From contig JBJMWE010000182.1 of the NCBI GenBank assembly GCA_045810285.1, positions 1 to 24,490 on the forward strand: 24,490 nucleotides of DNA. The letters run 5' to 3'. Position numbers and translations under genes: made by a program. How positions within the stretch are numbered: position 1 is the first letter of the stretch; every line of letters begins with the position of its first letter. The DNA comes from Scleromatobacter sp045810285. GTDB lineage: Bacteria; Pseudomonadota; Gammaproteobacteria; Burkholderiales; Burkholderiaceae_C. The notes under the pieces were generated by a model. That model saw only the letters and a list, made by a program, of their open reading frames with translations, was not told where the DNA came from and did not search any database. Of this stretch, positions 6,845-14,519 are shown piece by piece.

Positions 6845-7177
6845 TCACCGCGTCGGCGTCGCCGCTTCGATCATGAACGGCCGGCGCTGCCCGTCGAGGC
6901 CCGCAGCGCGCAGCGCGGCCAGCACCGCGTCGCGCGCGATGGCCATGGTGCGCCACCATGGCGCGCCCGGGTCGGCGTCGGCCGCGAAATTCAGGTTTTC
7001 CCACTCGTCCATGCGGCGCCAGGCGACCAGCGCGTCCTCGGGCGTCAGGCCCGCGCGGTGCAAGGTGCTGGTGAACGCCGCCGCGGCCGCCTCGAGCTGG
7101 TCCTCGGACGAGTCGCGGATCGAGATCGTGAAGGTGGCCGTGCGCAGGGTGCGCATGGTCGAGTCCGTCGTCCGCAT
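6845..7177 (-). CDS. Hypothetical protein, 110 aa
   Basis: I do not recognise this protein. It is 110 aa from ATG 7177, or 103 aa from ATG 7156; neither has a strong ribosome site. There is no signal peptide or membrane span. The middle part looks like a soluble helical domain (EDQLEAAAAAFTSTLHRAG, then LTPEDALVAWRRMDEWENL) with an unusual number of Trp residues, including a WW pair. The third codon positions are strongly G/C, as in neighbouring genes, which supports real coding. It begins 5 bp after the stop of the 60-aa gene on the same strand, so the two are probably one transcript. Its stop lies next to the CCCGAA tract. Confidence 0.65.
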   Translation of the reverse strand: MRTTDSTMRTLRTATFTISIRDSSEDQLEAAAAAFTSTLHRAGLTPEDALVAWRRMDEWENLNFAADADPGAPWWRTMAIARDAVLAALRAAGLDGQRRPFMIEAATPTR

Positions 7178-7182
7178 GGTCG

Positions 7183-7365
7183 TCAGGCCGGCGTCCGGCC
7201 GCCGCGGAACTGCTCGCGGTCGCGCGAGTTGCACGACAGCAGGCTCAGCGCGAGCGCCAGGTCGTCGTTGGCCACCGGCGTGCCGGGGGCTTCGCCAGCG
7301 TCCTGCCACGCGCTGCGCCAGTCGAACAGGGAACGGATGTCTTCGCTGGTGGGATCGTCGATCAC
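7183..7365 (-). CDS. Hypothetical small protein, 60 aa, GTG start
   Basis: I do not recognise this protein. I chose GTG 7365 because GAAAGG lies 8 bases upstream; the frame runs open further up to 7602 but that part has poor composition and overlaps the GFA gene on the other strand. The 60 residues begin VIDDPTSEDIRSLFDWR, are acidic at the front, have a hydrophobic helix-like centre (NDDLALALSLLSC) with the only Cys, and end FRGGRTPA. Codon third positions are strongly G/C. It is the first gene of a two-gene unit with the 110-aa protein and is divergent from the GFA gene. It may be a partner of the 110-aa protein; there is no evidence for any specific role. Confidence 0.6.
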   Translation of the reverse strand: MIDDPTSEDIRSLFDWRSAWQDAGEAPGTPVANDDLALALSLLSCNSRDREQFRGGRTPA

Positions 7366-7501
7366 GGCGGTGGCCTTTCGTGGGTCGGGTTGGCGGTTCG
7401 ACGAGCTGGCAAGCGGCGTGCCTTGCGCCGGCACGACGTGGTTGCCACTGGGCGCCGATCGGATGTACACCGGCCGATCTCCCCTGAGCCGAGGACTCGA
7501 C

Positions 7502-7894
7502 ATGGACCGATTCGATGGCGGCTGCCTCTGCGGCGACGTCCGCTTCACGGCCACCGGCCGCCCGTACCGGGTGGGCGTGTGCCACTGCCTGGATTGCCGC
7601 AAGCACCACGGCGCGCTGTTCCATGCCTCGGCGATCTTTCCGCAGGACGCCGTCCACGTGCGCGGGCAGACGCACGACTACGCGGGCCGCCACTTCTGTC
7701 CGCGCTGCGGCTCGTCGGTGTTGGGCCGCAGCGGCGACGAGATCGAGCTCAACCTGGGCGCGCTCGATGCCGTCGACCAGTTCGTGCCGACCTACGAGCT
7801 CTGGACGATCCGCCGCGAGTCGTGGCTGCCGCCGTTCCCGGCGATGCGGCAGCACGAGCGCGATCGCGACGGCGCGGACCGGCGCGAGGCTTAG
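7502..7894 (+). CDS. GFA-family zinc protein (glutathione-dependent formaldehyde-activating fold)
   Basis: Small cytoplasmic zinc protein of the GFA/CENP-V fold, 130 aa, the usual length. All seven zinc ligands of the family are visible: Cys8 and Cys10 (GGCLCGDV), Cys27, Cys29 and Cys32 (CHCLDC), and Cys66 and Cys69 (CPRC). The founder member promotes S-hydroxymethylglutathione formation, but most members have no proven reaction. ATG 7502 is supported by GAGGA about 5 bases upstream; the longer open frame to 7058 overlaps the two minus-strand genes and is rejected. It is divergent from the 60-aa gene and 209 bp upstream of the E1-like enzyme, which probably has its own promoter. Confidence 0.92.
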   Translation: MDRFDGGCLCGDVRFTATGRPYRVGVCHCLDCRKHHGALFHASAIFPQDAVHVRGQTHDYAGRHFCPRCGSSVLGRSGDEIELNLGALDAVDQFVPTYELWTIRRESWLPPFPAMRQHERDRDGADRREA

Positions 7895-8103
7895 GCTGCG
7901 CCGCCCCCGCAAGGGCCTTCGCGCTCGCTGCGCCGCGTGTCATCTCGTCGGGAATCCTGATCCCCATCGATGAGAAGTCCCGACAGCCCGCGCGGCAGTT
8001 GGTCACGAAAATCGCGCCATCGCTTCATACGCTGCATGGTATCTGCCGTCGCGGGCGATCGATCCCTTCGACAACGCGCCACGGCGCAAGGCATCACCGC
8101 ACC

Positions 8104-10695
8104 ATGGCTGCATCGAATCTCCGATTGAAGAACCTGCACGATCTCGTGCCGCAGGACCCGGCGCACGCCACGCGTCCCGCCGGTGACGCCACCGGCCTGC
8201 TGGCGCGCTACCGCGAGGCCGGCTACCTGCAGGCGGGCATCAATCCGCTGCGCCTCGCTCGCCGCGACGCGCCCGCCGCCGCCCCGGCCGCCTTCCGCCA
8301 CGCGCTGCGCGAGGATGCCGCGCCGGGCGCGGACCTGCACGACCTCGAGGCGCGCCTGCGCCAGAGCTACTGCGAGGGCCTGGCGCTGAACGCCGCGCAC
8401 GTGCGCAACCATGCGCGCGTCGACTGGCTGTACGACCGCCTGGAGGCGCGCGCCGCCGCCCCGCGCATCGAGGCCGCGAAGCGCCTCGCGCTGTACGAGA
8501 TGCTGTTCGCCGCCGAGCGCCTGGAGCGCGCGATCGCCGCCGACTACCCTGCCGCCAAGCGCTTCAGCCTGGAGGGCAGCGAGTCCTACATCGTGTTCCT
8601 GCGCTGCGCGATCGAGGCCGCGGCCGCCAACGGCGCGGGGCAGGTCGTGATGGGCATGCCGCATCGCGGCCGGCTCAACGTGCTGGCCAACGTGATGGGG
8701 CTTTCGGCCGAGGAGCTGCGCTCGCTGTTCACCGACACGCCCGCGCCGCACCTCGCGGCCTGGGACATCAAGGAACACCTGGGCCTCGCGCGCCGCCTGC
8801 GCACGGACGCGGGCTGGCTGGAGGTGCTGCTGGCGCACAACCCCTCGCACCTGGAGAGCGTGACGCCCGTCGTCACGGGCATGGTGCGCGCGATGCAGGA
8901 GCGCGCGGCGGCAAACCCGCGCGGCCACGTGCTGCCGCTCATCGTGCATGGCGACGCCTCGTTCAGCGGCCAGGGCATCGTCACCGAGACGCTCAACCTC
9001 GCCGGCACGCGCGGCTACGGCGTGGGCGGCACGGTGCACGTCAACGGCAACAACCAGATCGGTTCGACCGTCTCGAACCTGCTGGACGCGCGCTCCACGC
9101 TGAACAGCGCCGACGTCGCCCGCGCATACGACGTGCCCGTGCTGCACGTCAACGGCGACATGCCCGAGCTCGTCGCGCAGGTGGCCGAGATCGCGGTGCA
9201 GTACCGGCAGCGCTTCCATGCCGACATCCTGGTCGACGTCGTCGGGTACCGCCGCCATGGCCACAACGGCCATGACGACCCGCGCGTGACGCAGCCGGCC
9301 ATGCAGCGCATCGTGCGCGCCATGCCCAGCGTCGTGCAACGCTACCGCGCGCAACTGGCGCGCGACGGCGAACCCGGGCTCGACCAGCTGATCGCCACCG
9401 AGCAGCGCGTGGCGGGCGCGCAGTCGCTGCCCGCGTGCACCGTCGAGACCGCGCCCATCGCCTCCGCGCAGCCAGCCGCGACGCCGCCCCGCGGGTCGAT
9501 GGGCGCCGTCGCCGGCGTGCCGTTCGCGCAGCTCGGGGCGCTCGCGCAGACGCTGAGCGCGGCGCCGGCGAACTTCCGCCTGCACGACGACATCGTGGCG
9601 CTGACCGCAGGCTGGCGCGCGACGGCCGCCCGGCGCGCCAACCGCGTCGACTGGTGCCTGGCCGAGACCCTGGCCTACGCGTCGCTGCTCACGGCCGGCT
9701 CCAACGTGCGCCTGAGCGGCCTGGACATCGGCCGCGGCAGCTTCTTCCATCGCCAGTGCGTGTGGCACGACCAGGACACGCTGATCGACGGCGAGAAGAC
9801 GTACGTGCCCCTGCGCAACCTCGGCGAGCGCCAGGGCGTGTTCTCGGTGTTCGAGACGCCGCTGTCCGAGGAGGCGGTGCTCGGCTTCGAGTACGGCTAC
9901 TCGGTGGCGAGCGCCGACACCCTCGTCGCCTGGGAGGCGCAGTTCGGCGACTTCGTCAACAACGCGCAGGTGCTGATCGACCAGTTCATCTGTTCCGGCG
10001 AGGCCAAGTGGGGCTGGCGCAGCCGGCTGGCGATGCTGCTGCCGCACGGCAACGAAGGGGGCGGCCCCGAGCATTCGAGCGCGTACGTCGGCCGCTTCCT
10101 GTCGCTGTGCGCCGAGCAGAACATGGTGGTGTGCATGCCCAGCACCTCGGCGCAGATGTTCCACCTGCTGCGCCGCCAGGTGACGTCGGGCACGCCCAAG
10201 CCGCTGGTGGTGTTCACGCCCAAGGGCCAGCTCTATGGCGACAAGGCGAGCCACTCCGCATGGAGCGAGTTCGAGGCGGGCGGCTTCCAGGCGGTGCTGG
10301 GCGACATCGCGCCCGCGCAGGCGCCGGCGGTCGAGCGCGTGGTGCTGTGCAGCGGCAAGGTGTCCCATGCGCTGGCGGCCGATCTCGCGGCACGGCCGGA
10401 TCCGCGGGTCGCGATCCTGCGGGTCGAGCAGCTCTATCCGCTGCCTGCCGTGGAGATCCGGCAGCGCCTCGCGCAGCTGCCCGCGTTGGCCGAGGTCGTG
10501 TGGGTGCAGGAGGAGGCGCGCAACCACGGTGCGTGGCAGGCGCTGCGCGAACCGCTGGAGGCCGCGCTGCCACCGGCGGTGCGCCTGCGCTGCGTGGCCC
10601 GGCCCGAGGCCGCGGCCAGCGCGGGTTGCCGCCGTTCCGTGCATGCGGCGGAGCAGGCGGCGCTCGTCGCCGCGGCGCTGCGCGGGCTGCCGTGA
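8104..10695 (+). CDS. Stand-alone 2-oxoglutarate dehydrogenase E1-like protein (SucA/DHTKD1 superfamily)
   Basis: Thiamine-diphosphate enzyme, 863 aa against about 930-950 for SucA. The E1 landmarks appear in order: SLEGSESYIVFLRCAIE (157-171), GMPHRGRLNVLANVMG (184-199), AHNPSHLESVTPVV (244-257), HGDASFSGQG (282-291, ThDP/metal region), VHVNGNNQIG (311-320), GYRRHGHN (381-388), then PLSEEAVLGFEYGYS and GPEHSSA of the transketolase-like second half. Two oddities: the N-terminal segment that docks SucA onto E2 is missing, so residue 31 onward already matches the region after it; and the usual HNE-x-DEP reads HNGHDDP. No E2 (sucB) or E3 (lpd) gene adjoins. It may act as a decarboxylase or carboligase on a 2-oxoacid; the substrate is unknown. 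ATG 8104 has AAGG upstream. Confidence 0.88.
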   Translation: MAASNLRLKNLHDLVPQDPAHATRPAGDATGLLARYREAGYLQAGINPLRLARRDAPAAAPAAFRHALREDAAPGADLHDLEARLRQSYCEGLALNAAHVRNHARVDWLYDRLEARAAAPRIEAAKRLALYEMLFAAERLERAIAADYPAAKRFSLEGSESYIVFLRCAIEAAAANGAGQVVMGMPHRGRLNVLANVMGLSAEELRSLFTDTPAPHLAAWDIKEHLGLARRLRTDAGWLEVLLAHNPSHLESVTPVVTGMVRAMQERAAANPRGHVLPLIVHGDASFSGQGIVTETLNLAGTRGYGVGGTVHVNGNNQIGSTVSNLLDARSTLNSADVARAYDVPVLHVNGDMPELVAQVAEIAVQYRQRFHADILVDVVGYRRHGHNGHDDPRVTQPAMQRIVRAMPSVVQRYRAQLARDGEPGLDQLIATEQRVAGAQSLPACTVETAPIASAQPAATPPRGSMGAVAGVPFAQLGALAQTLSAAPANFRLHDDIVALTAGWRATAARRANRVDWCLAETLAYASLLTAGSNVRLSGLDIGRGSFFHRQCVWHDQDTLIDGEKTYVPLRNLGERQGVFSVFETPLSEEAVLGFEYGYSVASADTLVAWEAQFGDFVNNAQVLIDQFICSGEAKWGWRSRLAMLLPHGNEGGGPEHSSAYVGRFLSLCAEQNMVVCMPSTSAQMFHLLRRQVTSGTPKPLVVFTPKGQLYGDKASHSAWSEFEAGGFQAVLGDIAPAQAPAVERVVLCSGKVSHALAADLAARPDPRVAILRVEQLYPLPAVEIRQRLAQLPALAEVVWVQEEARNHGAWQALREPLEAALPPAVRLRCVARPEAAASAGCRRSVHAAEQAALVAAALRGLP

Positions 10696-10698
10696 TCC

Positions 10699-13542
10699 TC
10701 AGGCGGCCGAAGCCTGTCGACCGAGCAGGTGGATCGGCGCGGCCGTCGCGAACGCCAGCAGGTTCTCCGCGGGCATCGGCTTGGCGAAGTAGAAGCCCTG
10801 CAGCACGTCGCAGCCCAGTTCGGCCAGGAAGCTCGCCTGCGGGTGCGTCTCGACGCCCTCGGCGACCGTGCGCAGGTTGAGGGCGCGCGCGATGTCGAAG
10901 GTGGCCCGCACGATCGCTTCCGATTCGGCGCTGATGAGCATCTCGCTCGTGAAGGCGCGGTCGACCTTGAGCGTGTCGAGCGTGAACTGCTTGAGGTAGC
11001 TGAGCGACGAGTAGCCCACACCGAAGTCGTCCAGCGCGATGGTCACGCCCAGCTGCTTGAGGCGCCCGATCGTCTCCTGGCTGTGCGCGTTGTCCTCCAT
11101 CAGCAGGGTCTCGGTGAGCTCCAGCTCCAGGCACTCGGGCGGCAGGCCGGTGGCGCGCAGCGTCTCGCGCACGGTGTCGACCAGCGAGTCGCCGGCGAAC
11201 TGGCGCCCCGAGATGTTGACCGACAGGCCCAGGCCGGCCAGTCCGCTGCGATGCCACTGCGCCATCTGCTCGCAGGCCGTCATGAGCACCCAGTCGCCCA
11301 TGTCGGCGATCACGCCGATGCGCTCGGCGATCGGGATGAACACGCCGGGCGAGACCATGCCGAGTTCCGGATGCTCCCAGCGCAGCAGCGCCTCCACGCC
11401 GACCATGCGGCCGGTGCGCGCCGACACCAGCGGCTGGTAGTGCAGCCGCAGCTCGCCGCGGTCGACGGCGTGGAACAGGGCGCTCTCCATCGACAGCCGG
11501 CTGTGCGCGCCTTCGTTCATCTCGGACGCGTAGGTGACCGACGCGCCGCCGCCGCGGCGCTTGGCGCGGTACATCGCCACGTCCGCGTTGGCCAGCAGCG
11601 TCTCGGCGGCCACGGCGCCGTCGCCGGCGATGGCGATGCCGATGGAGGCCGTGACGTGCAGGCGTTCGCCCTTGTGCATGAACGGCTCTTTCAGCGCCTT
11701 GATGTAGCGCTCCGCGATCGCGCGCGCCGCGTCCGGATGCGGCAGGCCCGGCAGCACCACGACGAACTCGTCGCCGCCCCAGCGCGCGACCGTGTCGCCC
11801 GTGCGCGTGCACGACGCGAAGCGCGCCGCGACGGCGGCGAGCAGCTCGTCGCCGCTGTGGTGGCCCAGCGTGTCGTTGATGTCCTTGAAGCGGTCGAGGT
11901 CGATCAGCAGCACCGCCAGCATGGAGCCTTCGCGGTAGCAGCGCGCCATGGCCGCCGGCAGGCGCTCGTCGAGCATCAGGCGGTTCGGCAGGCGCGTCAG
12001 GCGATCGGTGCGCGCCTCCAGGTGGAGCTGGTCCTCCATGCGCTTGCGCTGGTCGATGTTGCGCGACAGGCAGAGGATGTCCTCGCCCTGGCCGCCCACC
12101 GACAGCGAGCGCAGCGCGCTCTCGAGCCAGACGTATTCGTCGGTGGCCAGGCGCGCGCGGTACGCCACCGTCGCCGCGCCGTCCCCGCAGGCGGTGGCGT
12201 CGAACGCGGCCTGCAGCAGCGCCAGGTCGTCGGGGTGCACGCGCTCGGCGATGTTGGTGCCCAGCAGCGACGCCGCGGCGATGCCCAGCACGTTCAGGCT
12301 GGCCGGCGAGGCGAAGTGGATCGAGCCGTCGCGCGCGTGGCGGGTGATCAGGTCGGTGGAGTTCTCGGTGATCAGCTGGTACTGGCGCATCGTGCTGACC
12401 AGCGATTCCTCGCGTTCGTTCAGGCGCCGGGTCAGCGCGTTGAAGGCCGAGGTCAGCGCGTGCACCTCGCCGCTGCCGGCGGCGCTGCCGCCTGTCAGCG
12501 GGGCGATGCGGCCGTCGGTGGCGGAGTAGGCGGTGATGTGGTGGCTCAGGGCGATCAGCGGCTGCGTGAGGTAGCGCGTCAGCCACCAGATCGCGAACAG
12601 CATGCCCAGGGCCGCCGCGGCCAGCGCCAGCAGGAAGTTGCGCACCAGGTGGCCGATGTACGCGTAGGCCTCGTCCTTCGGATAGACCGCCGACACGATC
12701 CAGCCCGCGGTCTTGATGCGGTGGTAGCTGATGAACGCGGGCCGCCCGGTCTCGTCGACGCCCGAGCTGGTGCCCTCGACGCCCTTCAGCGCCTCGTCGA
12801 ACAGCGCGTTCGTGCCGGGCGCGTACATCGGCTTGGACAGGCGGCGCGCATCCGGATCGATGATGAGCTTGCCGTCCGCGGTCACGATCGCGACGTAGCC
12901 GGTCTGCCCGATGCGGGTCTTGGCGACGCTGCCCAGCATCTCGGGGCGCGTCAGGCCCAGGCTGCCGGAGAGCAGGCCGATCAGCTTGCCGTCGCGCGAC
13001 AGGATCGGCATCGTCAGCACGATGACGTAGTTGCCGTCGCCCGCATTGGTCTTGAACGGCTCGGAGATCACGGGCCGCGCGGTCTGGATCGTCTGGCGGA
13101 TGTACGGGCGCCAGGTGGCGTCCTGGCCGATGCGGTCGGGGCGGTACGGGCGTTCGGCCTGCAGCACGCCCTTGGCCGAGAACAGGAAGACGGAGCGGTC
13201 GAACACGGACGCGAGGCCGTCGTTGCGCTCGAGCGCGTCGCGCGCGGTGCGGACGTCCGACAGGTCGTGCTCGTCGATGCGTGCGGCGCTGTCGCGCAAC
13301 GCGTTCTGCAGCAGCTCGATGCGGTAGTCGACGTTCTCGGCGATGCGGCCGACGAGCAGGTCCTGCTCGCTGGAGAGCACGGCGGTCAGCTGCTTGTCGA
13401 AGGTCTTGAGCGACACCGAGGCCATCGCCGCCAGGCCCGCCAGGAAGACGATGGAGGTCGCCAGGGAGGCGCGCGTGGCGAGGCTCTTGGGCACGAGCCA
13501 GCGGCGGGCTCGCAGCATCTTGCGCAGCAGGGGATGGGACAT
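10699..13542 (-). CDS. Membrane cyclic-di-GMP enzyme: Cache-type sensor, HAMP, PAS, GGDEF, EAL
   Basis: Inner-membrane signalling protein, 947 aa. Layout: TM1 about 28-46; periplasmic Cache-like sensor about 47-300 (DATWRPYIRQTIQTARPVISEP and IGQTGYVAIVTADGKLIIDP are typical); TM2 about 303-321; HAMP 322-377; PAS about 388-500; GGDEF about 508-668; EAL about 685-935. The cyclase signature GGDEF is intact (589-593), with an inhibitory I-site RTGD (580-583) five residues before it. The phosphodiesterase half keeps EALLRW (717-722), NISGRQF, ELTET, DDFGVGYSS (838-846), KVDR and AEGVET, so both activities are possible. The Cache domain suggests response to a small external ligand. Its stop is 3 bp from that of the converging E1-like gene. 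Confidence 0.95.
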   Translation of the reverse strand: MSHPLLRKMLRARRWLVPKSLATRASLATSIVFLAGLAAMASVSLKTFDKQLTAVLSSEQDLLVGRIAENVDYRIELLQNALRDSAARIDEHDLSDVRTARDALERNDGLASVFDRSVFLFSAKGVLQAERPYRPDRIGQDATWRPYIRQTIQTARPVISEPFKTNAGDGNYVIVLTMPILSRDGKLIGLLSGSLGLTRPEMLGSVAKTRIGQTGYVAIVTADGKLIIDPDARRLSKPMYAPGTNALFDEALKGVEGTSSGVDETGRPAFISYHRIKTAGWIVSAVYPKDEAYAYIGHLVRNFLLALAAAALGMLFAIWWLTRYLTQPLIALSHHITAYSATDGRIAPLTGGSAAGSGEVHALTSAFNALTRRLNEREESLVSTMRQYQLITENSTDLITRHARDGSIHFASPASLNVLGIAAASLLGTNIAERVHPDDLALLQAAFDATACGDGAATVAYRARLATDEYVWLESALRSLSVGGQGEDILCLSRNIDQRKRMEDQLHLEARTDRLTRLPNRLMLDERLPAAMARCYREGSMLAVLLIDLDRFKDINDTLGHHSGDELLAAVAARFASCTRTGDTVARWGGDEFVVVLPGLPHPDAARAIAERYIKALKEPFMHKGERLHVTASIGIAIAGDGAVAAETLLANADVAMYRAKRRGGGASVTYASEMNEGAHSRLSMESALFHAVDRGELRLHYQPLVSARTGRMVGVEALLRWEHPELGMVSPGVFIPIAERIGVIADMGDWVLMTACEQMAQWHRSGLAGLGLSVNISGRQFAGDSLVDTVRETLRATGLPPECLELELTETLLMEDNAHSQETIGRLKQLGVTIALDDFGVGYSSLSYLKQFTLDTLKVDRAFTSEMLISAESEAIVRATFDIARALNLRTVAEGVETHPQASFLAELGCDVLQGFYFAKPMPAENLLAFATAAPIHLLGRQASAA

Positions 13543-13694
13543 GGTGGGCGACTTTCCAGGCGGGGTTGTCCGCCTTTTCGGTGATGGTGCGCCCGGGCTG
13601 TACCCCGGCGGGCGTCGGGAGTTCTGGTCGAGCAGGCACGTCCGCGCGCCGAGTGTGCGAAACGTCCGCTGGACGCGTTGGTTTCCGCGCGCAA

Positions 13695-13708
13695 GGAAGC
13701 GCGCTTCC
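13695..13708. other. 14-bp perfect palindrome between the cyclic-di-GMP gene and crcB
   Basis: GGAAGCGCGCTTCC lies in the 215-bp gap between two minus-strand genes. With no loop it would form a cruciform or dimeric-protein site rather than a good terminator, and no T-run follows on either strand. Nothing else stands out in the gap. Confidence 0.4.
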
Positions 13709-13757
13709 AGATCTCCCTACACGCCTCGCCCGCGGGCGCAGCTCTGGACGGTGGCGC

Positions 13758-14135
13758 TCAGCCGAGCGCGCGCACGGCCCACATGCCCGCGAACAGGCCG
13801 CCCACGCCCAGCAGCACGGAACCGACGGCGTACAGCAGCGCCGCGCCCGCCTGGCCGCGTTCCACCAGCAGCGCGGTCTCGAGGGAGAACGTCGAGAACG
13901 TCGTGTAGCCGCCGAGGATGCCGGTGGCCACGAACAGGCGCAGCGTCGGCGGCAGCGAGAGCTTGAAGGCGAACAGCGCCGCGACGACGCCCATCAGGAT
14001 CGAGCCGGTCACGTTGATGAACAGCGTGCCCAGCGGCCAGTCGGTGCCCGCCAGCCGCAGCGAGGCGCCGTTGACGAAGTGCCGCAGCGCGGCGCCGAGG
14101 CCGCCGCCGATGAAGACGAGGAGGTATTTGTGCAC
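13758..14135 (-). CDS. crcB: Fluoride ion channel CrcB/Fluc
   Basis: Small four-helix inner-membrane fluoride exporter channel, 125 aa, normal length; family members work as antiparallel dual-topology dimers. Diagnostic motifs are present: GGGLGAALRHF (10-20), INVTGSILMG (40-49, with the pore Asn41) and GGYTTFSTFSLE (75-86), whose two Phe residues (80, 83) line the fluoride path. Translation appears to start at GTG 14135 (VHKYLLVFIGGG), though no good Shine-Dalgarno sequence precedes it. I looked for a fluoride riboswitch in the leader and saw no match to its consensus; there is a GC hairpin at 14197-14216 instead. The gene is transcribed alone, divergent from the response regulator. Confidence 0.95.
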   Translation of the reverse strand: MHKYLLVFIGGGLGAALRHFVNGASLRLAGTDWPLGTLFINVTGSILMGVVAALFAFKLSLPPTLRLFVATGILGGYTTFSTFSLETALLVERGQAGAALLYAVGSVLLGVGGLFAGMWAVRALG

Positions 14136-14196
14136 GGCGCGCAGCTTAGCGCATCGGCCTTCGAGGCTGCCGCCCGGGCGCCGAGCGCCAAGAAAG

Positions 14197-14216
14197 GCGC
14201 CCGCAGGGGCGGGCGC
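14197..14216 (-). terminator. Hairpin in the crcB leader, possible attenuator
   Basis: Perfect 8-bp stem with a 4-base loop (GCGCCCGC-CCCT-GCGGGCGC on the minus strand), followed by CTTTCTT. It lies 61 bp before the crcB start, where a terminator-like structure would act on the crcB transcript itself. The T-stretch is weak. Confidence 0.35.
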
Positions 14217-14433
14217 ATGAACAACGACGGGAGAGTCCTGGATCGTCGCGTCGGGACGGGCGCTCGAGTGCCCGCCCCGGCGGGGCACGGCGCCCGGATT
14301 CCGGTCCGGAGCCGCAGCTTGATCCTCCATTGAATGTGTGACTTGCACATCAGGGTATTCCTGGCCCCGCTGGCGGGTGGCGTCCGTGCGACGCTGGGCG
14401 GCGCATTGCGTCGCCGCCGCCGCTGAGCGATAT

Positions 14434-14447
14434 TGAAATAGTTGAAA
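14434..14447 (+). promoter_or_regulatory. YGAAA-N4-YGAAA direct repeat, site 1
   Basis: TGAAA-TAGT-TGAAA, 72 bp before the response-regulator ATG. The same arrangement with the same spacing occurs at 18005-18018 and, on the other strand, at 24165-24178. OmpR-family regulators commonly bind short direct repeats, so this is a candidate autoregulatory site. Binding is inference. Confidence 0.45.
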
Positions 14448-14519
14448 CACGCGCGCCCGGCGCCGCATGGTCAACTCGGCAAGCCCCCGTCGAGGGGCGG
14501 GCGCCGAGCGGGAACAACA

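Larger units (their letters stand above)
14136..14519. other. Divergent regulatory region between crcB and the response regulator
   Basis: 384 bp without a gene. It contains the hairpin at 14197-14216, a larger imperfect GC hairpin (GGGCGC 14258-14263 with GCGCCC 14290-14295, nested smaller stems inside), a TGTGA half-site at 14337-14341 that only partly fits a CRP/FNR-type palindrome, and the YGAAA direct repeat at 14434-14447. An open frame upstream of 14520 in frame with the response regulator starts at a TTG inside that repeat and is not taken as coding. Confidence 0.5.

Noticed and set aside
7891..10644. 917-codon minus-strand open frame opposite the E1-like gene
   Set aside because: It is rich in Arg, His and Gln with no recognisable fold, and mirrors a gene with intact enzyme motifs.
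10729..13584. 951-codon plus-strand open frame opposite the cyclic-di-GMP gene
   Set aside because: Same shadow effect; the minus strand encodes complete GGDEF and EAL domains.
14337..14352. CRP/FNR-like site TGTGA-N6-CATCA
   Set aside because: Only the left half fits the consensus well; one half-site is too common to claim.
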